A stretch of 64,000 nucleotides of DNA from G965220825 sp965220825 (GTDB lineage Bacteria > Pseudomonadota > Alphaproteobacteria > UBA828), in contig OZ244839.1 in NCBI GenBank assembly GCA_965220825.1, positions 2,418,001-2,482,000 of the forward strand, given 5' to 3'. The notes under the pieces were generated by a model. That model made no database searches. It had not been told where the DNA came from and saw only the letters and a list, made by a program, of their open reading frames with translations. Numbering within the stretch: the stretch's first letter is position 1; each line of letters starts with the position of its first letter. This document shows positions 15,627 to 24,301 of the stretch, one piece after another. Made by a program: the position numbers and the translations under genes.

Positions 15627-16238
15627 TCAGCGCCCGACTTCGACCCGGATGTCCGTGGGCATGCCGCCGCAGGTAAGGTTCCGGTCCTGCGGGCAGGCGG
15701 AGACCACGACGATGGCGTCCATCTCCGCCCGCAGCAGGACGCAATCGCCGGGCTGCGATTCCGGCGCCTTGATGGTGAAGGTGCCGTCCGGGTTGATGAA
15801 GAAGTTGGTGAAGAGGTTCCAGGGTTGCGGCGTGAAGTCCAACCGGATGCCGAAGCCGCCCAGCACCGTGTGAAGGTTTTCCTGGCAGCTCTCGTGATAG
15901 CCCTCGACGCCGAGCTCCGCATAGCGCGCGGGATCGCAGGCCGCATATTGCATGTCGTGCTGGCCGGGCGAGCTGTCGTCCACGAGGGTGACAATCCTGC
16001 GCCGCCGGTTCGTGTAGGCCGAATCGCCAACATGGGGAAAGAGCTTCTCGATCGAGGGCTTCGTGTGCTCGCAGGAGAGGAATTCCAGATGGTCCGGCTT
16101 GCCGAAGGCCCAGAAGTCCACGGGCTGCGATCCTTCCAGATCGGTGATCCTGAGCAGGTCGCCGGCCTCGACGCCGAAGCCCCTGCCCGTCCGCGCAGGC
16201 ACGTGATGGGTCTCGTGCACGCTTGTCATGGGGGACAT
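15627..16238 (-). CDS. DUF1989 (urea-carboxylase-associated family) protein
   Basis: A 203-residue soluble protein of the DUF1989 family, recognised by DLEGSQPVDFWAF, LSCEHTKPS, SPGQHDMQYAACD, NLHTVLGGFGI and the PWNLFTNFFIN segment. Relatives occur beside urea or guanidine carboxylases, and some form the carboxyguanidine deiminase of guanidine breakdown. No carboxylase is visible here. It follows the last permease gene of a BMP-type ABC importer by 58 bases on the same strand, so it may process the imported compound. Several His and Cys residues could bind a metal. The substrate is unknown. Confidence 0.82.
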   Translation of the reverse strand: MSPMTSVHETHHVPARTGRGFGVEAGDLLRITDLEGSQPVDFWAFGKPDHLEFLSCEHTKPSIEKLFPHVGDSAYTNRRRRIVTLVDDSSPGQHDMQYAACDPARYAELGVEGYHESCQENLHTVLGGFGIRLDFTPQPWNLFTNFFINPDGTFTIKAPESQPGDCVLLRAEMDAIVVVSACPQDRNLTCGGMPTDIRVEVGR

Positions 16239-16296
16239 GGTCCATCTCCTCTCCGTGGTCGCGGTCGCTTATCGCCGCCTCGCGCGTGGCGCTCCC

Positions 16297-17226
16297 CTAA
16301 CGCCTGTCCTGGCGCAGATAGTTGAGCAGAAGCCCGCTCGGGGCCGGCGAGCGCTCGCCGCGCAGGATGACGGGAACGATCAGAACCGCCAGCGTCAGCA
16401 CATAGGGGAGCATGCCGACGAGATAGATGGGCACGTCGAGACCGATCGCCTGTATGCGCGGGATCAGCGCCTCGGCACCGCCGAAGATCAATGCGCCCAA
16501 GACCGCACGCCCCGGCCGCCAGCCCGCGAAAATGACCAGCGCGATCACGATCCAACCGCGGCCGGCGACCATATGTTCGATCCAGACATAGCTCGAGGCG
16601 AGCGCCAGATAGGCGCCGGCGAGGCCGCAGAGCGCACCGCCCAGCACCACCGCGCCAAGCCGGAAGAGCTGGACGTTCACGCCGGCGATGTCGGCGGTCG
16701 CCGGGTCTTCGCCGACGGCGCGCAGCCGGAGCCCCGCATCCGAGCGGTCGAGGCCCCACCAGACGGCCACGGCGAGTGCCAGCGCGGCATAGACCAGGAC
16801 ATCCTGCTGGAAAAGGATGGAGCCGATCCACGGAATGTCGCTGAGGAAGCCCATGTCGAGGTCGCGGAAGCCGGCGATCTTCTGAAACATGTAGGGCCGC
16901 CCGACGACACCCGTCAGCCCGTCGCCGAGCGCGACGACGATAAGGCCGGTCAGCACCTGGTCGGTGCGAAAAACCACCACGGCCACGCCGAAAACCAGCG
17001 CCACCAGAGCGCCGGCCACCATTGCGACGGGGACGCCCGCGCCGGCGAGCCCGGTGTGAAAGCTGACGACCGCCCCCGCCATCGCGCCCACCAGCATCAT
17101 GCCCTCGCAGCCGAGGTTTAGAACGCCGGCGCGCTCATTGATCATCAGGCCGAGCGCGGCCAGCAGATAGGGCGTGGCGAAGCCCGGCGTCGTTGCGAGC
17201 CAGTTCTGGACGAAGTCGGCGGCCAT
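16297..17226 (-). CDS. BMP-type ABC transporter permease (second subunit)
   Basis: Inner-membrane permease of 309 residues, mostly hydrophobic with about eight to ten membrane segments. Features of the nucleoside/BMP importer permease family include NERAGVLNLGCEGMMLVGA near residue 28 and GLRLRAVGEDPATADIAGVNV, the coupling helix that contacts the ATPase. The ATG shares one base with the stop of the first permease gene (TGATG at 17224-17228). It forms a heterodimer with that subunit by family analogy. Confidence 0.9.
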   Translation of the reverse strand: MAADFVQNWLATTPGFATPYLLAALGLMINERAGVLNLGCEGMMLVGAMAGAVVSFHTGLAGAGVPVAMVAGALVALVFGVAVVVFRTDQVLTGLIVVALGDGLTGVVGRPYMFQKIAGFRDLDMGFLSDIPWIGSILFQQDVLVYAALALAVAVWWGLDRSDAGLRLRAVGEDPATADIAGVNVQLFRLGAVVLGGALCGLAGAYLALASSYVWIEHMVAGRGWIVIALVIFAGWRPGRAVLGALIFGGAEALIPRIQAIGLDVPIYLVGMLPYVLTLAVLIVPVILRGERSPAPSGLLLNYLRQDRR

Positions 17227-18296
17227 CAGGCGCGCCCCCTCACCCCGACGGTGAGGCGATAGCGGCTGAAAAATTCGACGACCACGAAACACAACAGAAT
17301 GACCGCCTCGATCAATGTCGTCATCGCGGCCGGCAGTTGATAGAACACCTTGAGCGTGTCGCCCGCCGTGTAGACGCCGCCCACCACGAATGCCGTGACG
17401 ATGACGGGGATCGGCCGGAAGCGCCCGATAAAGGCGATGACGATCCCGCTGAAGGTGTAGCCGCCGGCGATAAAGAGCGTCATGCGGTATTCCTGCCCGG
17501 CGGCGAGCCCGGCGCCGGCGATTCCTGCGAGCCCGCCCGACATGCCTGCCGCGAGCGCCGTGGTCAGCACGACGGGGATGCCCGCCGCACGCGCCGCCTC
17601 CGCATTGGCCCCGATCGCGTCCATGTAAAAGCCGATGCGCGAGCGCGTCATGGTGAACCAAAGCAGGGCACCCATACCCAGCGCGATCCAGATCCCGGTA
17701 TGGGCAGAGCCCCAGCCCAGCCGGGCGAGCCGCTCGCTCCCCTCGTCATAATGCCTCGAGTTGGGAAAGGCGCTGCCCGGGTCGTGCCATGCGCCGAAGA
17801 GGAGATGCTGGACGAGCTGGTAGGCGACATAGGTCAGCAGCAAGGAGGTGATGATCTCATTGACCCGGAAGCGGAGCTTGAGGGCGGCGGGAATTCCGAT
17901 CCAGGCCGCACCGGCAATGGCGGCGCCGATAAACATGAGCGGCAGGCGCATCCAGTCCAGCCCGATGTCGAAGAGGGCTACGCCGGTGGCGGCGATGCAG
18001 CCCAGCCACATCTGCCCCTCGACGCCGATGTTCCAGAACTTGAGCTTGAGTGCGACGGCCGATGCGAGGCCCACCAGGACCAGCGGCGTCGACGCGGTCA
18101 CGACCTGCGCGAGACCGTTCAGATCGAGGAACACGAAGACGATGAACTCGTTCACGATCTGCCCGGCGGTGACGCCATAGGCCATGAGGATTCCGAAGGC
18201 GACCAACAGGCCGAGCGCGAGGCCGCCGACAAAGGTCGCGGCCCGCAGCCCGACCGGCACCTGCTGGCGCGGGACCAGATAGATCGGACCGAGCAT
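17226..18296 (-). CDS. BMP-type ABC transporter permease (first subunit)
   Basis: A 356-residue inner-membrane protein with an N-terminal hydrophobic helix and multiple later segments. Family markers are TPLVLVGLASAVALKLKFWNIGVEGQM, RFRVNEIITSLLLTYVA and GANAEAARAAGIPV (the ATPase-coupling loop). It partners the second permease and the ATPase in the operon, overlapping both neighbours by one base. The import substrate is probably a nucleoside or related nitrogenous compound, from family knowledge only. Confidence 0.9.
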   Translation of the reverse strand: MLGPIYLVPRQQVPVGLRAATFVGGLALGLLVAFGILMAYGVTAGQIVNEFIVFVFLDLNGLAQVVTASTPLVLVGLASAVALKLKFWNIGVEGQMWLGCIAATGVALFDIGLDWMRLPLMFIGAAIAGAAWIGIPAALKLRFRVNEIITSLLLTYVAYQLVQHLLFGAWHDPGSAFPNSRHYDEGSERLARLGWGSAHTGIWIALGMGALLWFTMTRSRIGFYMDAIGANAEAARAAGIPVVLTTALAAGMSGGLAGIAGAGLAAGQEYRMTLFIAGGYTFSGIVIAFIGRFRPIPVIVTAFVVGGVYTAGDTLKVFYQLPAAMTTLIEAVILLCFVVVEFFSRYRLTVGVRGRA

Positions 18297-19816
18297 CAGG
18301 CGTGGCCCAGCATCAGCCGGCCGATCTCCGCGCGGCTGACCTCTCCGGCCGCGAATTCACCGGCCAGTCTGCCCCTGCTGATGACGGCGATCACGGTGGA
18401 CAGCGTGAGCACCTCTTCAAGGTCCTCGCTGATCAGCACGCAGGCCGTTCCCGCATCCGCCGCCTCGGCCAGCAGATCGTGCACCGTCCGGCAGGCGCTC
18501 ACATCCAGGCCGCGGGTGGGCGAATGGGCGACCAGAACACTGGCGCCGCCGCGGAGCTCGCGCGCGAGCAGAAGCTTCTGGGCGTTGCCGCCGGAGAGGA
18601 GGCGGGCCGGTGTGGCGGGCGCCGCGCCCCGGATTCCGTAGGCGGCTATCGCGCGCGCCGACGCCGCCTTCATGGCACCGCGGCGAACCAGCGCCGGGCT
18701 CCCATACGCACCGGCGGGCACGCCGGTCACGCCGTGGTTCTCATAGACCGCCATCTCCGCCAGGAGGCCCGTTCGGAAGCGGTCGGCGGGCACGGCGCGA
18801 AGCCCGCGGCGGCGAAAGGCCGGCACGTCCCTGCCCGCGACCTCCTTTCCGTCGATCGCGATCCGGCCATGGACGGGCTTGCGCAGGCCGGTGAGCGCGT
18901 CGGCAAGTTCCTGCTGCCCATTGCCGCCGACGCCGGCGATCCCGTAGATCTCGCCCCCGCGCACGGAAAACCCGATGCCGTCGACGCCGGCACGCCCACT
19001 GCCGCGTACCGTGAGACGCTCGACTTCGAGCCGCACCCTGCCCCGGGGCCGCACCGCGTGTGTGCGCGCCTCGCCCTCGTCGCCGACCATCGCCCGCGCC
19101 AGGGCCCCGGCGTCGAGGCCCGCGGTCTCGGCGCCGGCGAGCACCGTCTCGCCGCCCCGCATCACGGTCACGCGCGACGAATAGCCGATGACCTCCCGCA
19201 ATTTGTGCGTGATCAAAACAACGGCATGGCCGTCCTCGGCGAGGCGGCGCATGAAGGTGAGCGCCGCGACCGATTCCTGGTCGGTCAGCACCGAGGTGGG
19301 CTCGTCCAGGATGAGGATGCGGGCGCCGAGGAGCAGAACCTTGAGGATCTCGACGCGCTGCTGCTCGGCGATGGAGAGTTCGCCGACGACGGCGCCGGGG
19401 TCGATATCGAAACCGACCTCCGCCGCCTTCGCGGCTACCGCGCGGGCCGCCTCCCGCGGGCGTTGGACGCCGAGGGCCGTGCGGCAGGCGAGAGCGACAT
19501 TCTCGGCGATGGTGAAGCGCTTCACCAGCTTGTAGTGCTGGTGGACCATTCCGATGCCGAGCCTGGCGGCGTCCGCCGGTCCGGTGATCGCGACCGGCCG
19601 GCCATCGACCAGGATCGATCCCTCGTCCGGGGCGTAGAGCCCGCACGCGACGTTCATCAGGGTCGATTTTCCGGCGCCGTTCTCCCCGAGCAGTGCGTGG
19701 ACCTCGCCCCAGCTGCCGGCGAACGACGCACCCCGCAGCGCCGGCCGTCCGTCAAAGGCCTTGCTCACGCCGACGATTTCGAGAGCGCGACTCACCCCGT
19801 CACGCGGGCGAGGCAT
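18296..19816 (-). CDS. BMP-type ABC transporter ATPase (two nucleotide-binding domains)
   Basis: A 506-residue ATPase with two fused ABC domains, as in sugar and nucleoside importers. Domain one has Walker A GENGAGKST (44-52), signature LSIAEQQR, Walker B ILILDEPTSVL and the switch histidine in VLITHK. Domain two is partly degenerate: its Walker A position reads GVGGNGQQ while signature LSGGNAQK and a Walker-B-like region remain. One active and one degenerate site is normal for this family. It follows the binding-protein gene by 25 bases. Start ATG 19816 is chosen; GTG 19795 is an alternative. Confidence 0.93.
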   Translation of the reverse strand: MPRPRDGVSRALEIVGVSKAFDGRPALRGASFAGSWGEVHALLGENGAGKSTLMNVACGLYAPDEGSILVDGRPVAITGPADAARLGIGMVHQHYKLVKRFTIAENVALACRTALGVQRPREAARAVAAKAAEVGFDIDPGAVVGELSIAEQQRVEILKVLLLGARILILDEPTSVLTDQESVAALTFMRRLAEDGHAVVLITHKLREVIGYSSRVTVMRGGETVLAGAETAGLDAGALARAMVGDEGEARTHAVRPRGRVRLEVERLTVRGSGRAGVDGIGFSVRGGEIYGIAGVGGNGQQELADALTGLRKPVHGRIAIDGKEVAGRDVPAFRRRGLRAVPADRFRTGLLAEMAVYENHGVTGVPAGAYGSPALVRRGAMKAASARAIAAYGIRGAAPATPARLLSGGNAQKLLLARELRGGASVLVAHSPTRGLDVSACRTVHDLLAEAADAGTACVLISEDLEEVLTLSTVIAVISRGRLAGEFAAGEVSRAEIGRLMLGHA

Positions 19817-19841
19817 GGGGGCCGAGGATGGCCCGCAGCGA

Positions 19842-20939
19842 TTATTCCGCCGGCATGGTGCCGATGGCGCCCTGGACGAAGAAGGTCATCCCCCACAGCT
19901 CTCCGTCGGACAGGACCTCGCCTTCGGCCGCCGCAAGCGTGCCGTCCTGGCGGTAGACCGGTCCCTGGAAGGGGTGAAGGGTGCCCGCGATCATCGCCTC
20001 GCGCGCCGCGTTCACGTCCGCCACCGCCGCATCCGGCACCCAGGCCGCGATGGGGTCGACATCGAAGAGACCGATCTCGATGCCCTTCCACCAGCCGCGC
20101 TCCTCGGGTGTCCAGGTCCCGTCGATAATCGCGGAGATGGTGGGGATCAGATAGGCCTCCCACTTGTAGACCATCGAGGTCGCCACCGCGTCCGGCGCCT
20201 GATCGGATACGTCGATCTGGAAGCCGACCGACCACTTGCCCTTGTCCTGGAAGGCGAGGTGGGGGCCCGGCGTGCTCAGGTTCGAGCCCAGAACGTCGAC
20301 GCCCTGCTCGAGCAGCGCTTCCGCCGCCTGGGTCTCCTTCACCGGGTCGTACCAGCTGTTGACGAAGACGCCCACCATCTCGACCGCCGGATCCACCGAT
20401 TGGGCCCCACGTAGAAAGGCGTTGAGATCCCAGTTCACCACGCCCAGCGGATACCCGCCGATGGCGCCGATCTTCCCGGTCTGCGTCATGTGTCCGGCGA
20501 CGATCCCGGCAAGATACCAGCCCTGGTAGCTGCGGGCGTAGAAGCTCTCCAGATTGGAGCCGTTGTTGGTTTCGCCCGCGCAGTTCATGAAGGCCACGTC
20601 GGGATATTTCGTGGCGGCCTCGAGGAGTGCGTCGCCATGGCCCCACGACGTGCCGACGATGATGTTGTAGCCCCGGCTCACATAGAGATCGACGGCACGC
20701 AGGATTTCGGAGTTGTCCTCGGGCACGTTCTCCGTGTAGGCGATCTCGATACCGAGCGCCTCCTCGGTCTTGACCCGCGCATATTCCAGCGCCTCCGTCC
20801 AGCCGCCGTCATTGACCGTGGCGAGATGGAGCATCGCGACCTTGGGCTCTCCCTCCAGCTTGAACGCGGCGTGAACCTCTGCGGCGGCAAACGCGCTCAT
20901 CGCCAACGCCGCCACGGCACCGGTCATCCACTTCCACAT
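19842..20939 (-). CDS. BMP-family substrate-binding lipoprotein-like protein of the ABC importer
   Basis: Periplasmic ligand-binding protein of 365 residues. It has a signal peptide (VAALAMSAFAAAEVHA, no lipobox cysteine) and the BMP/PnrA fold: VAMLHLATVNDGGWTEA near 35, SRGYNIIVGTSWGHGDALLEAA, KIGAIGGYPLG and NSWYDPVKETQAAEALLEQGVDVLG. These match binding proteins for purine nucleosides and related compounds. ATG 20939 is preceded by GGGAGG at good spacing. It heads the operon SBP-ATPase-permease-permease-DUF1989. The ligand cannot be read from sequence. Confidence 0.92.
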   Translation of the reverse strand: MWKWMTGAVAALAMSAFAAAEVHAAFKLEGEPKVAMLHLATVNDGGWTEALEYARVKTEEALGIEIAYTENVPEDNSEILRAVDLYVSRGYNIIVGTSWGHGDALLEAATKYPDVAFMNCAGETNNGSNLESFYARSYQGWYLAGIVAGHMTQTGKIGAIGGYPLGVVNWDLNAFLRGAQSVDPAVEMVGVFVNSWYDPVKETQAAEALLEQGVDVLGSNLSTPGPHLAFQDKGKWSVGFQIDVSDQAPDAVATSMVYKWEAYLIPTISAIIDGTWTPEERGWWKGIEIGLFDVDPIAAWVPDAAVADVNAAREAMIAGTLHPFQGPVYRQDGTLAAAEGEVLSDGELWGMTFFVQGAIGTMPAE

Positions 20940-21080
20940 CGCCGAGCCTCCCTTTCGCTGCCCGTGTTCCCCCGTCAGCTTACCGCCTTCGCGCCACGAC
21001 GAACATGCCCGCGGGACGCGCTTCCGGGGCGAGGCTTGCGCGCCGCGTGAGAGAGGCGTAGTAGACGGCGCGCAGGGTGT

Positions 21081-21171
21081 GGAGGGGTGCCGGAGCGGTT
21101 GAACGGGGCGGTCTCGAAAACCGTTGTGCGCTGAACGCGTACCGTGGGTTCGAATCCCACCCCCTCCGCCA
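21081..21171 (+). tRNA. tRNA-Ser(CGA)
   Basis: A 91-base class II tRNA. Acceptor GGAGGGG pairs with CCCCTCC, followed by discriminator G and encoded CCA. The anticodon stem GCGGT/ACCGT closes the loop CTCGAAA, giving anticodon CGA (reads UCG). There is a long variable arm and a T-arm with GTGGGTTCGAATCCCAC. It lies between the BMP operon and rho on the opposite strand to both. Confidence 0.97.
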
Positions 21172-21194
21172 TCTCCGACGACGAGCGACTTGCC

Positions 21195-21210
21195 GGGCGC
21201 CGAGGCGCCC
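21195..21210. terminator. Short hairpin between tRNA-Ser and rho
   Basis: GGGCGC-CGAG-GCGCCC, a 6-base stem with 4-base loop, sits in the 64-base gap between the convergent tRNA and rho 3' ends. It is well placed to end either transcript but has no T-run on either side, so it may be only an RNA-stabilising structure. Confidence 0.3.
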
Positions 21211-21235
21211 TCCGCCGAAATGCGCCGCGACGCCT

Positions 21236-22492
21236 TCAGGTGTTCATCGAGGCGAAAAAGTCCTCGTTGTTCTTCGTCGCGCGCAGCTTGTCGGTGAGGA
21301 ACTCCACCGCGTCCACCGTCCCCATGGGCGAGAGGATGCGGCGCAGCACCCACATCTTGGCGAGCGTCGCCCGGTCCACCAGCAGCTCCTCCTTGCGGGT
21401 GCCCGAGCGGGCGATATCCATGCTGGGCCAGGTGCGCTTGTCGGCGAGCTTGCGGTCCAGGATGATCTCCGAGTTCCCCGTCCCCTTGAACTCCTCGAAG
21501 ATGACCTCGTCCATCCGGGAGCCGGTGTCGATCAGCGCCGTCGCGATAATGGTGAGCGAGCCGCCATGCTCGATATTGCGCGCTGCGCCGAAGAAGCGCT
21601 TCGGCCGCTGGAGCGCATTCGCGTCCACGCCGCCCGTCAGCACCTTTCCGGACGAGGGAACCACCGTGTTGTAGGCGCGCGCGAGCCGGGTGATGGAATC
21701 TAGCAGGATCACGACGTCCCGTTTGTGCTCGACCAGCCGCTTCGCCTTCTCGATCACCATCTCCGCCACCTGGACGTGGCGCGATGCCGGTTCGTCGAAG
21801 GTGGAGCTCACCACCTCTCCCTTCACGGAGCGGTCCATGTCGGTGACCTCCTCGGGCCGCTCGTCCACAAGCAGGACGATCAGATAGGCCTCCGGGTGGT
21901 TCTCTTCGATGGAGCGCGCGATGTTCTGGAGCATCATGGTCTTGCCGGTCCTGGGCGGCGCGACGATCAGCGCCCGCTGACCCTTGCCGAGGGGCGCCAC
22001 GATATCCAGGATGCGGCCCGTGATGTCCTTCACCGTCGGATCCGCAAGCTCCATGGTGAAGCGCTCTTCCGGATAGAGCGGCGTCAGATTGTCGAAATTG
22101 ACCTTGTGGCGCAGCTTCTCGGGCGGATCGAAGTTGATGGTGTTGAGCTTGAGCATGGCGAAATAACGCTCGCCATCGCGCGGCGCGCGAATCTGGCCCT
22201 CGAGCGTATCGCCGGTGCGCAGGCCGAAGCGACGGATCTGGCTCGGGCTCACATAGATGTCGTCGGGCCCGGGCAGGTAGTTCGCCTCCGGCGAGCGAAG
22301 AAAGCCGAACCCGTCCTGCAGAGTCTCAAGCACGCCTGAGCCGAAGATCGCCTGGTCGTTCTCCGCAAGCTGGCGGAGAATCGCGAACATCAGGTCCTGG
22401 CGGCGCATGGAGTTCGCGTTCTCGATCTCCAGCTCTTCCGCATAGTCGATCAGTTGGGTCGCTGTCTGGGTCTTGAGCTCTTGCAGATGCAT
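21236..22492 (-). CDS. rho: Transcription termination factor Rho
   Basis: Hexameric RNA helicase that releases RNA polymerase at Rho-dependent terminators. The 418-residue protein has the N-terminal helical region (MHLQELKTQTATQLIDYAEELEIENANSMRR broken over the first 31 residues), a cold-shock-like RNA-binding domain (GFGFLRSPEANYLPGPDDIYVS), Walker A APPRTGKT, Walker B VILLDSITRLARAYN and R-loop region. It lies near the heme genes, as in many alphaproteobacteria. Its 188-base upstream gap shows no gene. Confidence 0.98.
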   Translation of the reverse strand: MHLQELKTQTATQLIDYAEELEIENANSMRRQDLMFAILRQLAENDQAIFGSGVLETLQDGFGFLRSPEANYLPGPDDIYVSPSQIRRFGLRTGDTLEGQIRAPRDGERYFAMLKLNTINFDPPEKLRHKVNFDNLTPLYPEERFTMELADPTVKDITGRILDIVAPLGKGQRALIVAPPRTGKTMMLQNIARSIEENHPEAYLIVLLVDERPEEVTDMDRSVKGEVVSSTFDEPASRHVQVAEMVIEKAKRLVEHKRDVVILLDSITRLARAYNTVVPSSGKVLTGGVDANALQRPKRFFGAARNIEHGGSLTIIATALIDTGSRMDEVIFEEFKGTGNSEIILDRKLADKRTWPSMDIARSGTRKEELLVDRATLAKMWVLRRILSPMGTVDAVEFLTDKLRATKNNEDFFASMNT

Positions 22493-22680
22493 CTGTGCGT
22501 GACGCCTTGGGATGGGCCCGATGGGCGATTGGCGCGGTCGGAAACGCAGAACCCGTTCCAGAGGGTGGTTGGCGGCGTTTCCGAGAGACGAGGGTCGGGC
22601 GGAAGGCGCGTATGCGTCCGCTCCGCGCGTGCCCTGACCCGAAGGCTATCGGCCGGGTGCGCGGAAAGTCAAATGAAGAT

Positions 22681-23844
22681 TCACGGCTCCTGCCCCCGCC
22701 GGGCGAACTGCTTGGAGAGCGCGAGCCCCTGGCTCTGATAGGAGGAGCCGATCTCACGCCCGTAGAGCCGGTCCGGCGGGCCGGTGAGCGGCTCGAAGAG
22801 CAGGCGGCCCACGGTCTGGCCGTGCTCGATCACGAACGGCACGTCGTGGGAGCGCACCTCGAGCACGGCGCGCGTGCCAGTGCCGCCCGCTTCATCATGG
22901 CCGAAGCCCGGATCGAAGAAGCCCGCATAGTGGGCGCGGAATTCGCCGGCGAGCGGATCATAGGCCACCATTTCCGCCGCATGGTCCGGTGGGATGCGCA
23001 CCGCCTCGCGGGAGGCGAGGATATGGAAATCGTCCGGGTTCAGGATCACGGTGCGTTGTCCGGACGGCGCGATCGGGTCCCAGAAATCGAGCGGCTCGTA
23101 GCGGCCCACCGCATCGAAATCGACGAGGTCCGCATGGCGCTTGGCCTTCCAGCCCACGACGCGTTCGCCGTCGCCCATCAGATCCACCGAGAGCGGCAAG
23201 CCGCCGGTAAAGCCCTCGCGCTCAAGCGCTTCTCCCCAATATTGCGGGTCCGCGCCCTCCACCAGCCTCCGATCCCGGTCCAGCCTGCGCAGCTCCGCGT
23301 CGGAGTAGCCCGGCGCGCGGCGCTTGAAGCGGAGCTGGTTCAAGCGGCTGCCGGCGCGCACCTTGATGCTGAAGGTACGGGGCGAGACCTCCGCATGGAG
23401 CGGTCCCCGATAGCCGCGGCGCACGCGGTCGAAATCACCCGCCTTGTCGGCGATCAACCGGGTGAAGACATCGAGCCTGCCCGTCGAGCTCTTCGGGTTC
23501 GCATGGGCCGAGAGGTCTTCATCCAGCGCCAGCGTTTCCATGAGCTCGACGACATAGACGCAGCCGCGCTCCAGAACGGCACCGCCCGCGAGATCGATCT
23601 CGTGCATGCCGAGCTGGTCTATCTTGTCCGCTACCGTGTCCCGTCCCGGCAGAAAACTCGCCCGCACCCGGAAGGCCCTGGGCCCGAGCCGCAGGTCGAG
23701 GCTCGCGGGCTGCACCTGGGTGGGCTCGATGGGCACCTGCCCCGCCACCCCGCCGCGCGCCACCAGCTCCCTGATCGCGGGACTCGCAAGCACGCCGGGC
23801 GCCGGCGGGGCGGCGTGCGGACGATGGGTTTGCTCAGAGGTCAC
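22681..23844 (-). CDS. dcd: 2'-deoxycytidine 5'-triphosphate deaminase, long alphaproteobacterial form
   Basis: Deaminates dCTP to dUTP, supplying dUMP for thymidylate synthesis. The 387-residue length is about twice that of E. coli Dcd, and the protein contains two related halves: the first with QPASLDLRLG, HANPKSSTGRLDVFTRLI and AEVSPRTF, the second with ILNPDDFHILASREAVRIPPDH and a later RSHDVPFVIEHGQTV. The long form is known in alphaproteobacteria. GTG 23844 is the start. It sits between rho and hemJ on the same strand. Confidence 0.88.
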   Translation of the reverse strand: MTSEQTHRPHAAPPAPGVLASPAIRELVARGGVAGQVPIEPTQVQPASLDLRLGPRAFRVRASFLPGRDTVADKIDQLGMHEIDLAGGAVLERGCVYVVELMETLALDEDLSAHANPKSSTGRLDVFTRLIADKAGDFDRVRRGYRGPLHAEVSPRTFSIKVRAGSRLNQLRFKRRAPGYSDAELRRLDRDRRLVEGADPQYWGEALEREGFTGGLPLSVDLMGDGERVVGWKAKRHADLVDFDAVGRYEPLDFWDPIAPSGQRTVILNPDDFHILASREAVRIPPDHAAEMVAYDPLAGEFRAHYAGFFDPGFGHDEAGGTGTRAVLEVRSHDVPFVIEHGQTVGRLLFEPLTGPPDRLYGREIGSSYQSQGLALSKQFARRGQEP

Positions 23845-23857
23845 GCGCGCACACCTT

Positions 23858-24301
23858 TCAGAAGGGCTTGACGACCGCCAGCACCACGATGCCCACCATC
23901 GCGAGCGCCGGCGCTTCGTTCATCATGCGGAAAAAGCGCTCGCTCCGCCGGTTGCGATCCTCGGCGAAGGCGCGGCGCCAGCGGGCGAGCAGGCCATGAA
24001 AGGCCGCAAGCAGCGCGACCAGGGCGAGCTTCGGATAGATCCAGACGTCGCTCGACCAGTCGATGGCGCCCGGTTCCGCCAACATCGCGCCGCCGAAACC
24101 GAATGTCGCGATCATCGCCGGATTGATTATCACCCGCAGCAGACGCCGTTCCATCGTCTTCAAGGTCTCCGACAGTTCGGAGCCCGGCGCCGCGCGCACA
24201 TGATAGACATAGAGCCGCGGCAGATAGAGCATGCCCGCCATCCAGGCGATCACGCCCACGATATGCAGCGCCTTCAACCACGTATAGAGATCCCCCGCCA
24301 T
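23858..24301 (-). CDS. hemJ: Protoporphyrinogen oxidase HemJ
   Basis: Integral membrane enzyme that oxidises protoporphyrinogen IX to protoporphyrin IX, one step before ferrochelatase. The 147-residue protein has about four membrane segments and family markers WLKALHIVGVIAWMAGMLYLPRLYVYH (with the conserved histidine), ERRLLRVIINPAM and FRMMNEAPALAM. ATG 24301 shares its A with the hemH stop (TGATG). Coupling with hemH fits sequential pathway steps. Confidence 0.93.
   Translation of the reverse strand: MAGDLYTWLKALHIVGVIAWMAGMLYLPRLYVYHVRAAPGSELSETLKTMERRLLRVIINPAMIATFGFGGAMLAEPGAIDWSSDVWIYPKLALVALLAAFHGLLARWRRAFAEDRNRRSERFFRMMNEAPALAMVGIVVLAVVKPF

Noticed and set aside
20975..21172. Short frame on the minus strand opening MAEGVGFEPTVRVQ
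   Set aside because: It is the antisense of the tRNA-Ser gene; this well-known false protein appears in many annotations.
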